64,000 nt of DNA, taken from NCBI GenBank assembly GCA_037954665.1, contig JBBMOL010000146.1, positions 1,426,001 through 1,490,000 of the forward strand, read 5' to 3'. Origin of the DNA: Laguncularia racemosa (lineage: Eukaryota; Streptophyta; Magnoliopsida; Myrtales; Combretaceae). The notes beneath the pieces were generated by a model, which saw only the letters and a list, made by a program, of their open reading frames with translations, did no database searches and was not told the DNA's origin. Position numbers and translations under genes: made by a program. Below are positions 21,587 to 31,770 of the stretch, piece by piece; within the stretch, counting starts at the first letter, position 1, and every line of letters starts with the position of its first letter.

Positions 21587-24012
21587 CTCCCCCTCAAGCT
21601 GGAGCATAGATATTAAACATGCCCAGCTTGTTACATAGATATTCCACTTGAGGCCCATTCAATGCTTTTGTGAACAAATCTCCTAGTTGCTCTCTTGTCT
21701 TCACATATCCGGTGGAAATTATATTGTCCTGAATCTTTTCACGAATAAAGTGACAGTCAACCTCAATATGTTTGGTTCGCTCATGATACACTGGATTGGA
21801 GGCGATATGGAGAGCAGCTTGATTATCACACAAAAGTTTTGCGGGGAATGAAGAATTCAAACCAATTTCTACTAAGAGATGATTTATCCACAAAATTTCA
21901 CATGTGGAGTTTGCCATGGCCCTGTATTCAGATTCTGCACTAGATCTGGACACAACACTCTGCTTCTTACTCTTCCATGACACCAAGTTCCCTCCAACAA
22001 AGACACAATAACGAGTAGTAGACCTTCTATCACTTTTGGATCCAGCCCAATCAACATCTGAAAAACATTCCATGCGAGTATGTCCATGATCACCGTATAG
22101 AATGCCAATTCCAGGAGTCCTCTTCAAATAACATAAGATTTGTTCCAAAGCTTTCCAGTGTTTGACTGTAGGTGCAGACATGAATTGGCTAACAACACTT
22201 ACTGCAAAAGCAATATCTGAACGGGTCATCACTGCAAGATAATTTAATTTCCCAACTAACCTTCTATACCTTTATGGATCGTCAAAGGTGTCACCTTCAT
22301 CTTTTGTGAGATGTTCATTAGGAACCATTGGTGTGCTACATGGCTTAGCTCCCAACTTTCCAGTTTCTGTCAACAAGTCAAGAACATACTTTCTCTGAGA
22401 CAGAACAATTCCTTTCTTGCTTCTTGACACTTCAACTCCTAAGAAGTAGTTTAGCTGGCCTAAGTCTTTAGTGTGAAACCTGGTATGCAAGAAGGACTTG
22501 AGAGAGGAGATTCCTGCATAATTACTTCCTGTAATTACTATGTCATCAACATATCCAACTAAGAGAATAATGCCAGTTTCTGATTGTCTGTAGAAGACTG
22601 AATGATCACACTTGCTCTTCTTTAGTCCAAACTCTTGGACTACTTCACTGAATTTACCAAACCAAGCACGTGGAGACTGCTTTAATCCATATAAAGATTT
22701 CTTCAAACGGCAGACTTTCCCATACTCCCCCTAAGCAACAAATGCAGGTGGTTGCTCTATATATACTTCTTCTTGAAGGTCTCCATGAAGAAATGCATTC
22801 TTGATATCTAGCTGATGTAAATGCCAATTTTGAGATGCAGCAAGGGATATGAATAGGCGAACAGATGTCAATTTGGCCACAGGGGAGAAAGTGTTTGAAT
22901 AATCCACTCCATAAGTCTGTGCATATCCTTTGGCTACAAGACGGGCCTTAAGTCTAGCCACAGAACCATCGGGATTAACTTTGACTGCAAAAACCCATTT
23001 GCATCCCATAACCTTCTTGCCTTGAGGTAAATTCACTAACTCCCAAGTATGGTTATCATCCAGAGCTTGTATCTCCTCAAGCATTGCAGCATGCCAACCA
23101 GGATGAGACAAAGCCTCCTTAACAGTTTTGGGGATGGAAACAGAGTCTAAAGAGGCAATCAAAGAACTAGACAATAGAGTAAGTGGATTTACATTGACGT
23201 TTACCTTTTTGAAGACTAATGGGAAGGTTAAGATCATTTGGTGGTGGATCCGATAACGAAGAGGTTTCTGGTGCAGGACATGTATCAGTGGTCATTTGTC
23301 TTCTGGAATACACTTCAACTATAGGTGGCATATCTGAAGCAAGAACCGGTTGAGCATTGTGCACGGTCTCTTAAAACTAGATTATTGATTGCAGGTTCGT
23401 TAATGTTGGAAGTGATTTTATAGATGAGCCAATCATCATCCTCCCCTTGACTTCTAGGAATGGGAATCAAAAGGAAAAATGGCTTGTTTTCCAGAAAGAT
23501 CACATCAATTGAGACCAAATATTTGTTCAGATCCGGTGAATAACACCGATAACCCTTCTAAAGTCGAGAGTAGCCCAAAAAGACACATTTCAAGGCTTTG
23601 GGGTCTAGTTTTGTAATGTGTGGCCTAACATCACGAACAAAGCAAGTACTGCCAAACACTCGGGGCTCTAAAGGAAACAATTGCTTGTTAGGGAAAAGCA
23701 CACTATAAAGAGTATCTCCATTAAGTACTGTTGATGGCATGCGATTAATTAAAAAACATGTTGTGGATACAGCATCTGCCCAGAATTGTTTAGGGACTTG
23801 CATCTGGAATAGCAAAGCACGAGCAGTCTCAAGAAGATGCCTGTTCTTCCTTTCAGCTATCCTATTCTGAGAAGGTGTATCAACACAAGATGATTGATGT
23901 AGAATACCATGTTGACGCATGTATGTCTGGAATGTCTCTAACATATATTCTTTAGCATTATCACTCCGCAATATACGCACAGAAACATTAAAATGAGTTT
24001 TAATTTCAGTAC
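21587..24012 (-). pseudogene. Copia-2 pol: integrase C-terminal half, RT, RNase H
   Basis: Read leftwards on the minus strand. Integrase residues with the SDNAKEY and NRIAERKNRHLLE motifs occupy 23558-23980. A variable linker (VEVYSRRQ) lies at 23167-23518 with a frame change. RT begins at 22731-23237 (GCKWVFAVKVN, HQLDIKNAFLHGD) and continues at 22272-22706 (KSLYGLKQSPRAWF, LLVGYVDDIVITGS, the YVDD catalytic box). RNase H is at 21594-22232 (CFSDVDWAGSK, SSAESEYRAM, CDNQAALHIA, KHIEVDCHFIREK). Stops at the ends of these blocks include a TAG and a TAA replacing sense codons in otherwise continuous frames. Copia-3 is inserted at 24008-24012. Confidence 0.92.
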
Positions 24013-24278
24013 TGTCAAAAGAGACGTAAGAGAATACTAAATTGTTGTCTCAATGAAAAAGGTTACAGCTCTAGTTTATATATACATTTGTCTAGCTTAA
24101 AAATAGTAATAAAATCCCTAAAATAAGGAAACTCTTGAAAAATCTGTAAATAGAAAATCTGCTGTAAATGAAAATCTCTACCTAACTGTAATTCCTAAAA
24201 ATCAGGAAATCATATACGATTTTCTATAACTACACAATATGTAAAAAATCTTTTCCAATAAAGCTACATAATTTGACA
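24013..24278 (-). repeat. Copia-3 3' LTR
   Basis: A 266-bp LTR starting TGTCAAAAG and ending AATTTGACA. By eye it differs from 28846-29111 at seven sites, all transitions. Confidence 0.95.
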
Positions 24279-24285
24279 CTCCCCC

Positions 24286-25890
24286 TCAAGCTGGTGAATG
24301 GATATCTTCCATTCCAAGCTTGCTAATAATATCTTGAAACATAGTGCTTGGTAGTCCCTTTGTGAGTACGTCTGCCAACTGATCCTTAGTTGAAACGAAT
24401 GGAGTGCATATCAGTCCACTGTCTAGTTTCTCCTTGATAAAATGTCTGTCAACTTCAATATGTTTTGTTCGATCGTGCTGGACAGGGTTATGAGCAATAC
24501 TGATGGCTAATTTATTGTCATAGTACAACCTCATGGGTCCTTCCCATTTTATTCTTAAGTCATCTAGGATTATCTTCAACCACAGTAACTCACATATTCC
24601 CAATGCCATTGATCTGAACTCTGACTCTGGACTTGATTTTGCTACCACGTTCTGCTTTTTACTTCTCCATGTTACAAGATTTCCTCCTAGGAAAGTACCG
24701 TAACTAGACGTTGATCTCCTGTTAACCAAAGAACCTGCATAATCTGCGTCAGTATAAGCTTCTAACGTTATGCCCGTGCCTGTTCCTCGCTTAAATAATA
24801 TTCCTCTTCCTGGGCTGCCTTTCAAGTATTGTAATATCCTATTTACTGCTTTGAGGTGAGATTATTTAGGATTGTGCATAAATTGGCTGACCACGCTAAC
24901 CGCAAATGCTATATCAGGTCTTGTGTGTGCCAGATATATCAACCTCCCAACAAGCCTCTGATAGGATCCTTTATCTACCACAGGTTCTTCTGGAGCATCA
25001 CATAATCCATGATTGAATTCGATCGGTGTCTCAATCGGTTTACAACCCATCTTCCCTGTTTCTTTCAATAAGTCGAGTACATACTTTTGCTGGGAGATGA
25101 AAATTCCTTGCTTTGAATGCGCTACTTCAATGCCTAGGAAGTATTTTAATTTCCCAAGCTCTTTGATGTCAAACTCCTTCAAGAGACATTGCTTCAAATT
25201 GTTCATCTCTTCTACATCATTACCCGTTACAATGATATCATCTACATAAACTAACAATGATGTGACTCTCCCAGATTTTGAGTGTCTTATGAACAAAGTA
25301 TGGTCTCCTTGACTTTGATTGTATCCCAGCGAGATCATCACCTCAGCAAACCTTCCAAACCATGCTCGTGGTGATTGTTTGAGCCCATAAAGAGCTTTCT
25401 TCAGCCTGCACACCATTCCCTCTTTAGATTCAAATCCAGGAGGAGCTTCCATGTAAATTTCCTCTTCTAGATCACCATGGAGGAATGCATTCTTAACATC
25501 AAACTGCTGTAGTTTCCACTCAAAATTAGCAGCTAAAGACAAAAGCATCCGTACTGTGTTCATTTTCGCAACAGGGGCAAATGTCTCAAGATAATCAATG
25601 CCATAGGTTTAAGTGTACCCTTTGGCTACTCATCTTGCCTTGTATCTTTCTACTGAACCGTCAGCCTTGTATTTTATAGTGAAAACCCACCTACATCCGA
25701 CCAGTTTCTTCCCTCTTGGCAATTCAACTAACTCCCATGTCTTGTTCCTCTCAAGGGCTTCCATCTCAGTTTTCATAGCATCCTCCCATTTCTTGTTTCC
25801 TAATGCCTCGGTTAGATTTCTCGGTGTGGGAATGGTATGAAGATTGGTTAGGAAGGCTCTATGGTTTTGGGATAGATTTTGATAGGACAT
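24286..25890 (-). pseudogene. Copia-3 RT and RNase H
   Basis: Minus strand. RT starts in 25630-25890 (GCRWVFTIKYKADG) and, after two stops in the KGYT region near 25610-25625, continues at 24862-25563 with FDVKNAFLHGDLEEEIY, KALYGLKQSPRAWF and the catalytic LLVYVDDIIVTG. After one TAA codon near 24860, the RNase H follows at 24286-24825 (YTDADYAGSLVNRRSTS, ESEFRSMALGICELLW, YDNKLAISIAHNP, KHIEVDRHFIKEK). These blocks are otherwise collinear and nearly intact, so decay is recent. Confidence 0.93.
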
Positions 25891-26241
25891 GAAAAGGTAC
25901 AGTGGATGTTTTGTGCAAGTTCTTGTTCCTTTCCTAAGTGCAATTGGTAGGTCTTCAGTACTTGGTTTTTCTTGTTCATCTATTGGCTCAACATTTGGTG
26001 TGACACTGTCGGTTGGTTTGGAAGTGGTTTCGGGAATTTGGGCAATGGCACGAATGGGAGATTGTACCTGTACTGGTCGAGAGACTGGTAGTTTCCTCCT
26101 GGAATAAAACTTCAGTGGCGGAGTGTTATCTTAATGTCCCTTATCTTTTATCACTTCAACAGATTTGTCTAACTCGATTGACTCAGTTGAGGGAGAAGTG
26201 GACTCAGAGACAGTTACTGGGATAGACTCAGATTGGATGGC

Positions 26242-27844
26242 CTAAACAAAACTAGGATCGAGAAGAAACATGTCCTTTGCTTTATCTCCATTCAAGGTCT
26301 CCCCCTGAAGATAAGTGTGTTGAAAAAAGGATTCATGTTCGACAAAAGTAACATCAGCTAAGACAAAAAAAAATTTAGTAGGTGGATGAAAACATTTATA
26401 ACCCTTTTGTGTGGAGGAGTATCCAATAAAAATGCATCGGAGAGCACGTGGATCCAATTTGCTCCTATTGTGAGAATGAACATGAACAAACGCAACACAC
26501 CCAAAGATTCGAGGAATAAGATTGTTTGAAGCAGAAAAGTTTGGGAAAAATTTTGTGAGAGTATCAATTGGACTTTTGAACCTAAGAACACGTGTCGGAA
26601 GCCTATTGATAAGATGGGCTGCACTTAATACAGCTTCACCCCAATATTGTTTAGGAACATTCTTGTGAAACAGCAATGCTCTAGTGATCTCTAGGAGATG
26701 GCCATTCTTTCGCTCAGCCACGCCGTTTCGTTGTGGGGTGGTAACACACAAGGATTCATGAATGATCCCTGTTTTCTAAAAGAATGGAGTAAGGATTTGA
26801 TTGAAATAATCCTTGGCATTGTCTGATCGAAATCTCTTAATTTTTACATCAAACTGAGTATTGATCATGTTGTAAAAATTAGGAAAAATAGTGCTCACAA
26901 ATATCAGATTTATTTTTCACGAGATAAAGCCATGTGACTCGGGTACAGTCGTCAATAAATAAAACAAACCACCTAGCACCAGAGATATTTTCAATGGTAG
27001 AAGGGCCCCAAATATCACTATGAATTAGAGAAAAAGGAAGAGAGGTTTTTGTATTGCTTATTGGAAAGGAAGCACGTTCGTGCTTAGCAAGTTCACAATC
27101 ATTACAATGAAGAGCTTCAAAAGCAAGACCCTTAAATAAAGAAGGAAACATCAATTTGAGTACTCTAAAAGAAGGATGACCTAAACGACGATGATAAAGC
27201 CAAATTTTATTTTGGTTTGACATGACGGTTTCAGAAAAAAAGGATGTAGATATGGGATTTTCAACTCCTATTGTACTGCATTGTTTTTCCAGGAAATAGA
27301 GACCATCTCTCTAACTAGCACATCCAATCATCTTCTTCGTGTCCAGTGTCTGAAAAACACAGTGTGAAGGGAAAAATGTTACACTGCAATTTAAATCTTT
27401 GGTTAATTTTTTAATGGAAATAAGGCTTGCAAATAGCTTTAGAACATGGAGGACATTTCTTAGTATAATATTCTTGTTTATGTAAATATCCCCTTGGCCA
27501 ACTACAGTGGTAATGGATCCATCAGCTATTGTGATCTTTCTATGGCTACAGCTGGGAGTATAAGAGATAAAATGATTGGAGGAACAAGTCATATGGTCAG
27601 TGGCTCCAGAATCAATCACCCACATGTGAGGAGAATTTCTCTCTGAGACATTAGTACAAAAGGAAGAAGAAATACCTGAAAACACCAATAAACAAGTACC
27701 TGTAGAGGTTGGCTTCTCAAAAGATCCCAAAAAAGTCTCCAGTTTCTCAATTTCTTCGTTGTTAAATTCAGGTGCAGATTTCTTGGAATTTTCTTCACTT
27801 ATCGATGAAGTACTCACCATATGTGCTTGACTTCGATAATTCAC
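26242..27844 (-). pseudogene. Copia-3 protease and integrase
   Basis: At 27311-27844 the frame includes the aspartic protease site WVIDSGATDHMTC. At 26879-27223 the integrase zinc-binding region reads WLYHRRLGHPSF with CNDCELAKH, followed by the catalytic-core residues HSDIWGP and FIDDCTRVTWLY. At 26242-26751 the core continues with TPQRNGVAERKNGHLLE and ends in the conserved KLDPRALRCIFIGY region. Stops and frameshifts lie between the three blocks. The first D and the E of the DDE triad are visible in their usual contexts. Confidence 0.92.
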
Positions 27845-28689
27845 GCTTTGATTGGACTTCTCATTGGGCCTGCCATGAAGTTTCCAGCATCTCTCCTTGG
27901 TGTGGCGATGCTTCTAGCAGTATGTGCAAAACAGAGAGTCTCGATTGAATGATTTGGTTGAGTCCCCTTAAGTAACTAATGAAGGGGGAGTGTTTGCCAC
28001 TTTCAACCCTGTGGCTCTAGCAATAAGTGCAGAACCATCTCCCCCTTGTGGTTCAAGCATAACATTTCGACGTCCCTCTTCAGCACGTATAATAGAGATT
28101 GTCTCATTCAACGTTAAGTCCTACAAGAAAATCATAAATACGAATTTTTCTCCACAAAACGCTTCAGAATTGCTGCATCTTCACTGCAGCGCATCTGGAT
28201 GCATTGATAATGGTCCATCTCTTGCCACAAATCTTGTAAGAGACTCGAATATTCAGTGACAGTCTGAGTCCCTTGTTTAGTTGATGAAATTTTGGTCTTA
28301 ATTTCATATATTTGTACAACATCATTAACCTTGGAGTATGTCTGTTGAACAGCTTCCCAAATCTCCTTGGCAGTTCCAAGAAACATACATGTATCACTAA
28401 TTTCTGGCAGCATTGAGTTCCATAACCATGACATCACCATGGAATCTTGTTCATCCCAAGCTGCAAATTTGGGATCGTCCTGTGAAGGACCTGTGCCCAT
28501 TAAATGGCTTAATTTCCCTCTACCCTTTAGAAAAGTGCGGACCAATTGCGACCACTTTAAGTAATTCTTTCCATTCAATCGGTATGCAGCTTGAATGTTC
28601 TGCAAATCTCCAGTTGTAGCAGCAGCAGTATTCTCGAGTGCAGGGACACTCGTGACAGGACTGGTGATTTCGGCAGAATATTCCAACAT
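27845..28689 (-). pseudogene. Copia-3 gag
   Basis: The likely start is the ATG at 28687-28689 (MLEYSAEIT). The gag core reads YRLNGKNYLKWSQLVRTFLK and continues to FVEKNSYL, where a stop at 28132-28134 follows an apparent frame change. The downstream part (27845-28130) contains a cysteine-histidine knuckle with a stop inside it (CTYC...HRHTKERCW). Gag would form the virus-like particle in the cytoplasm; this copy cannot be full length. Confidence 0.85.
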
Positions 28690-28845
28690 GATTGATTGAA
28701 TGAAAAATAGATACAAACAACGGAATATGAGAGAGAAGGCTAAGACGAACGAGAGGAACAGAGAAAATGGAGATCGGTTGGGTATCGCCAAAAAAAAAAA
28801 GAAAATCAGAGTTTTATCAGGAAAGAGCCAATGGCTCTGATACCA

Positions 28846-29111
28846 TGTCAAAAGAGACGTAAGAGAATACTAAATTGTTGTTTCAATGAAAAAGGTTACA
28901 GTTCTAGTTTATATACACATTTGTCTAGCTTAAAAATAGTAATAAAATCCCTAAAATAAGGAAACTCTTGAAAAATTTGTAAATAGAAAATCTGTTGTAA
29001 ATGAAAATCTCTACCTAGCTGTAATTCCTAAAAATTAGGAAATCATATACGATTTTCTATAACTACACAATATGTAAAAAATCTTTTCCAATAAAGCTAC
29101 ATAATTTGACA
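28846..29111 (-). repeat. Copia-3 5' LTR
   Basis: The 266-bp partner of 24013-24278. The element's primer-binding site lies just left of it at about 28832-28844. Confidence 0.95.
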
Positions 29112-29116
29112 AGTAC

Positions 29117-30773
29117 AAAAAGTAGAGAAATGTGAAAACACCTCAGAACGATTCTTCATAAAATAAATCCAGGTCATTCTAGAAAAGTCATCAACAAAAG
29201 TAACAAAATATCTGAATCCAAGTCTAGACATAATAGGACATGGTCCCCAAATATCTGAATGAACTAATTCAAAAGAAAATTCAGCTCTTTTATTGACTCT
29301 AGGACTTAATGGACTTCGATGATGTTTTGCAAAGTGACAAGACTCACACTCCACCGAAGGTACATCATGAAACTGAGGACACGGCTTCTTCAAAGTAGGC
29401 AAAGAAGGATGACCCAACCGACAATGAGCTTCAAATGGAGAAACAACACTAGAACAAGCAACTGACTGAGGCACCCATGTGTCAAGTATGTAGAGGCCAT
29501 TAGATACATGTCCTTTACCAATAATCTGCTTCGTCATAAGATCCTGAAAGAGACAATGATCAGGGAAAAACGAGATAAAGCAATTTAGGTCTTTCGTAAG
29601 TTTGCTTACAGAAATCAAATTGAAAGCAAGATTGGGCAAACTCAATACAGATGACAAAGTGATATAGGAAGTAGGGTTAACAACCCCAGAACCCTCAATG
29701 TTATAAGTTGTACCATCAGCTATGGTTACAGGAGATGGAGTTTTATGAGATTGAAAACTAGAGAAAGTCTGGGGATTACCTGTCATACGGTCTGTTGTAC
29801 CAGAATCAATGACCCATTTGTTTGAGGAAGAAACAAGACATGTTTTACCTGATTCAGCAGCCACAGTGACTGCAGTGGATTCTTTCAACAAATTCTGATA
29901 CTGAGCATACTCATCAGTTGAGATCGTAACAGTTCTCTCAAAAACTGTTCCAGAAATAGCCGCAACATTGGCATTGGCAGTGGCAGCTTGAATTCTTTGA
30001 TTCTTTTTCTGCAATTGCTTGCAATTTCGCTTTGTGTGGCCAGATTCTTTGCAATAATAGCAGACAATCTCACTATTTCTATTAGCATTCTCTCCTTTCT
30101 TCTTCTCATCATTCCTTCCTCCTCTAACAATTAATGCATTAGTCTAGTGAGTAGATGGATTACTTTTTGTACGGAGCAACCTACTGAAAACTTCCTGAAG
30201 AGAGGTTAGCTCAGAACTAGACAAAATTTGAGATTTTACGGTCTCATATTCTGGTGGAAGACTAGCCAAAAAACTCATGATAACCATTTGTTCTCTCTGA
30301 GTTTGCTGCTTTTTAATGTCTGTACTAAAGGGCATAAGAACATTCAGTTCCTCGTATGTTTTCTTGAATTCCATAAAATGAGCTGTAAGGGGTTTAGCCT
30401 CTTTTTCAGCACGGTAAAAAGCTTTGCACACATCATATATTCGAGATACATTGCCTTTACCAGAATACAAAAACTCCAAATAATCCATCAACTCTTTAAC
30501 AAGTTCACAATGATCATCCAAGCCAACTATCTCACTTTCAATTGAGTTTGTAATTGCCAGAAATAAACGTGCATCATCTCTAAGCCAGACTTGTCTAGTT
30601 TCATCAGTAGGAGGATCTTGAAGCAAATGATCATTTTTTTCCACACTCCTCAAATAAATTTTAATTTTTCTACTCCACTCTAAATAATTAGACCCCTTTA
30701 ACTTATGTTCAGTGATTTTAGCGGGTGTTCCAATAATTTCAGTAACAGACTTACTATCACCAGCTATAGTAAC
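29117..30773 (-). pseudogene. Copia-2 gag, protease and integrase N-terminal half
   Basis: Minus strand. Gag (30144-30773) reads ITEHKLKGSNYLEWSRKIKI, then DETRQVWLRDDARLF and YSGKGNVSRIYDVCKAFYRA. The same frame continues after a single TAG codon (30141-30143) into a zinc knuckle (CYYCKESGHTKRNC), a protease site (WVIDSGTTDRMTG) and the integrase head (AHCRLGHPSL, CESCHFAKHHR, HSDIWGPCP, FVDDFSRMTWIY). It is cut by Copia-3 after about 29117. At the expected gag start the codon reads ATA (ATAGCTGGTGAT), so the initiator ATG has probably been lost. Confidence 0.9.
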
Positions 30774-31527
30774 ACCTCAAGAAAATAACCACACGTTCAC
30801 AAGCCAACAAGACAACAAATATGAAGGAAGAGCCAAACGAGGGAAAAACAGAACCTGGAGAAAACGGATGGAACACTAGCAAGACCGAAACAAGAGAAAA
30901 CCTCTTAAAGCAAAGCTGTCCAACCACTGAACCACCGGAAAAATGACTGGAGAAAAGGAGTCACCGTCAAACGGACCAACCGGGAAGAAAACGGAGCACT
31001 CACGCGCTCTACGCCAAAATCAGACGGAATAGTTGCAATTGACGAAGGCTTGAAGCATGAGGAGTCAAAGAAGCCAAACGAACCAACCGGGAAGAAAACG
31101 GAGCACTCACGCGCTCCACGCCAAAATCAGACGGAATAGTTGCAGTTGGTCGGAATAGTGTCGGTCAAGTGCTTTGGACGCGAGAAAACTGCAGTAGCCG
31201 TGACTTACTGCAAGCGTGGTCGTGGTCTGATCAAGATCAACGGAGTTCCTATCGAACTCGTTGAGCCTGAAATCCTCCGTTTCAAGGCTTATGAGCCGAT
31301 TCTCCTCCTTGGGCGACACCGTTTCGCAGGAGTTGACATGAGGAGTCAAAGAAGCCTATTTCTGGGGAATCTCCAACCAGACCCTCATGCTCCTCCCTGT
31401 GCTGGCGGTGAGATCAAATAGTCGCCAGAGTAGGTGACCCAAGAGAGGCAGTAGCGAATAGCCACCAAACCCATAACGAAACTCAGAAATCCGAAACCCA
31501 GGATGAACCAAAAGGCTCTGATACCAT
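30774..31527 (-). other. Copia-2 leader with rearranged repeats
   Basis: The untranslated leader between primer-binding site and gag. A ~65-bp block (ACCAACCGGGAAGAAAACGG through GACGGAATAGTTGCA) occurs twice, at about 30978-31044 and 31083-31145. The word CATGAGGAGTCAAAGAAGCC occurs at 31058-31077 and 31337-31356, bracketing the second block plus a captured gene fragment. Confidence 0.85.
31158..31343 (+). pseudogene. RPS16: Captured fragment of 40S ribosomal protein S16 gene
   Basis: Plus-strand frame antisense to the host Copia-2. It reads VSVKCFGREKTAVAVTYCKR, then GRGLIKINGVPIELVEPEIL and RFKAYEPILLLGRHRFAGVD, ending DMR. This is the N-terminal part of the small-subunit protein S16 (uS9 family), about 62 of roughly 145 residues. 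The match starts and ends abruptly inside retroelement leader sequence, with no start context, no C-terminal half and no ribosomal-gene promoter. It is therefore a transduplicated, non-functional piece of a host gene, intronless over this stretch. The only function conceivable here would be as antisense-derived RNA. Confidence 0.93.
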
Positions 31528-31765
31528 GTAGACAACAAAGAAAACAGAAATGGTTTTATTCACTCCTCTGTATTGAAGAAGAGAGGAGGTATTTATACAA
31601 GAATGAATAGCTAACAATGGAAATTATAATCTACTATAATTTCTCCTACTCCTATAATCTTGCTAATATATACAAGGAAACAAATCATTCTAGCTATACC
31701 AATCCGTAACAACTTGCTAATATATACAAGGAAACAAATTATTCTAGTTATACCAATCCGTAACA
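31528..31765 (-). repeat. Copia-2 5' LTR
   Basis: The 238-bp partner of 21348-21586, with the primer-binding site complement GGCTCTGATACCA immediately to its left and the CAAAT target duplication to its right. Confidence 0.93.
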
Positions 31766-31770
31766 CAAAT

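Larger units (their letters stand above)
24013..29111 (-). mobile_element. Copia-3: LTR retrotransposon inside Copia-2
   Basis: A 5,099-bp minus-strand element with two 266-bp LTRs (24013-24278 and 28846-29111) and AGTAC duplications at 24008-24012 and 29112-29116. GGCTCTGATACCA beside the right LTR gives the primer-binding site TGGTATCAGAGCC, and a purine tract borders the left LTR. It interrupts the integrase gene of Copia-2. Its proteins differ clearly from those of Copia-1, -2 and -5 (for example ASLISIKKL and CKPIETPIE), so it belongs to another copia lineage. Scattered stops make it non-functional, though most of gag-pol is still readable. Confidence 0.95.
21348..31765 (-). mobile_element. 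Copia-2: LTR retrotransposon inside Copia-1
   Basis: A minus-strand Ty1/copia element with LTRs at 21348-21586 and 31528-31765, flanked by CAAAT duplications at 21343-21347 and 31766-31770. GGCTCTGATACCA next to the right LTR is the reverse complement of a TGGTATCAGAGCC primer-binding site. A purine tract (GAGGGGGAG in reverse complement) borders the left LTR. Copia-3 (24013-29111) is inserted in its integrase gene. Without Copia-3 the element is about 5.3 kb. Its leader carries a captured piece of a cellular ribosomal protein gene. At least five stops or frameshifts interrupt gag-pol. Confidence 0.95.

Noticed and set aside
31140..31421. The open S16-like frame as a functional ribosomal protein gene
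   Set aside because: Only the N-terminal ~62 codons match; the true start and the C-terminal half are missing, and both edges run into Copia-2 leader sequence.
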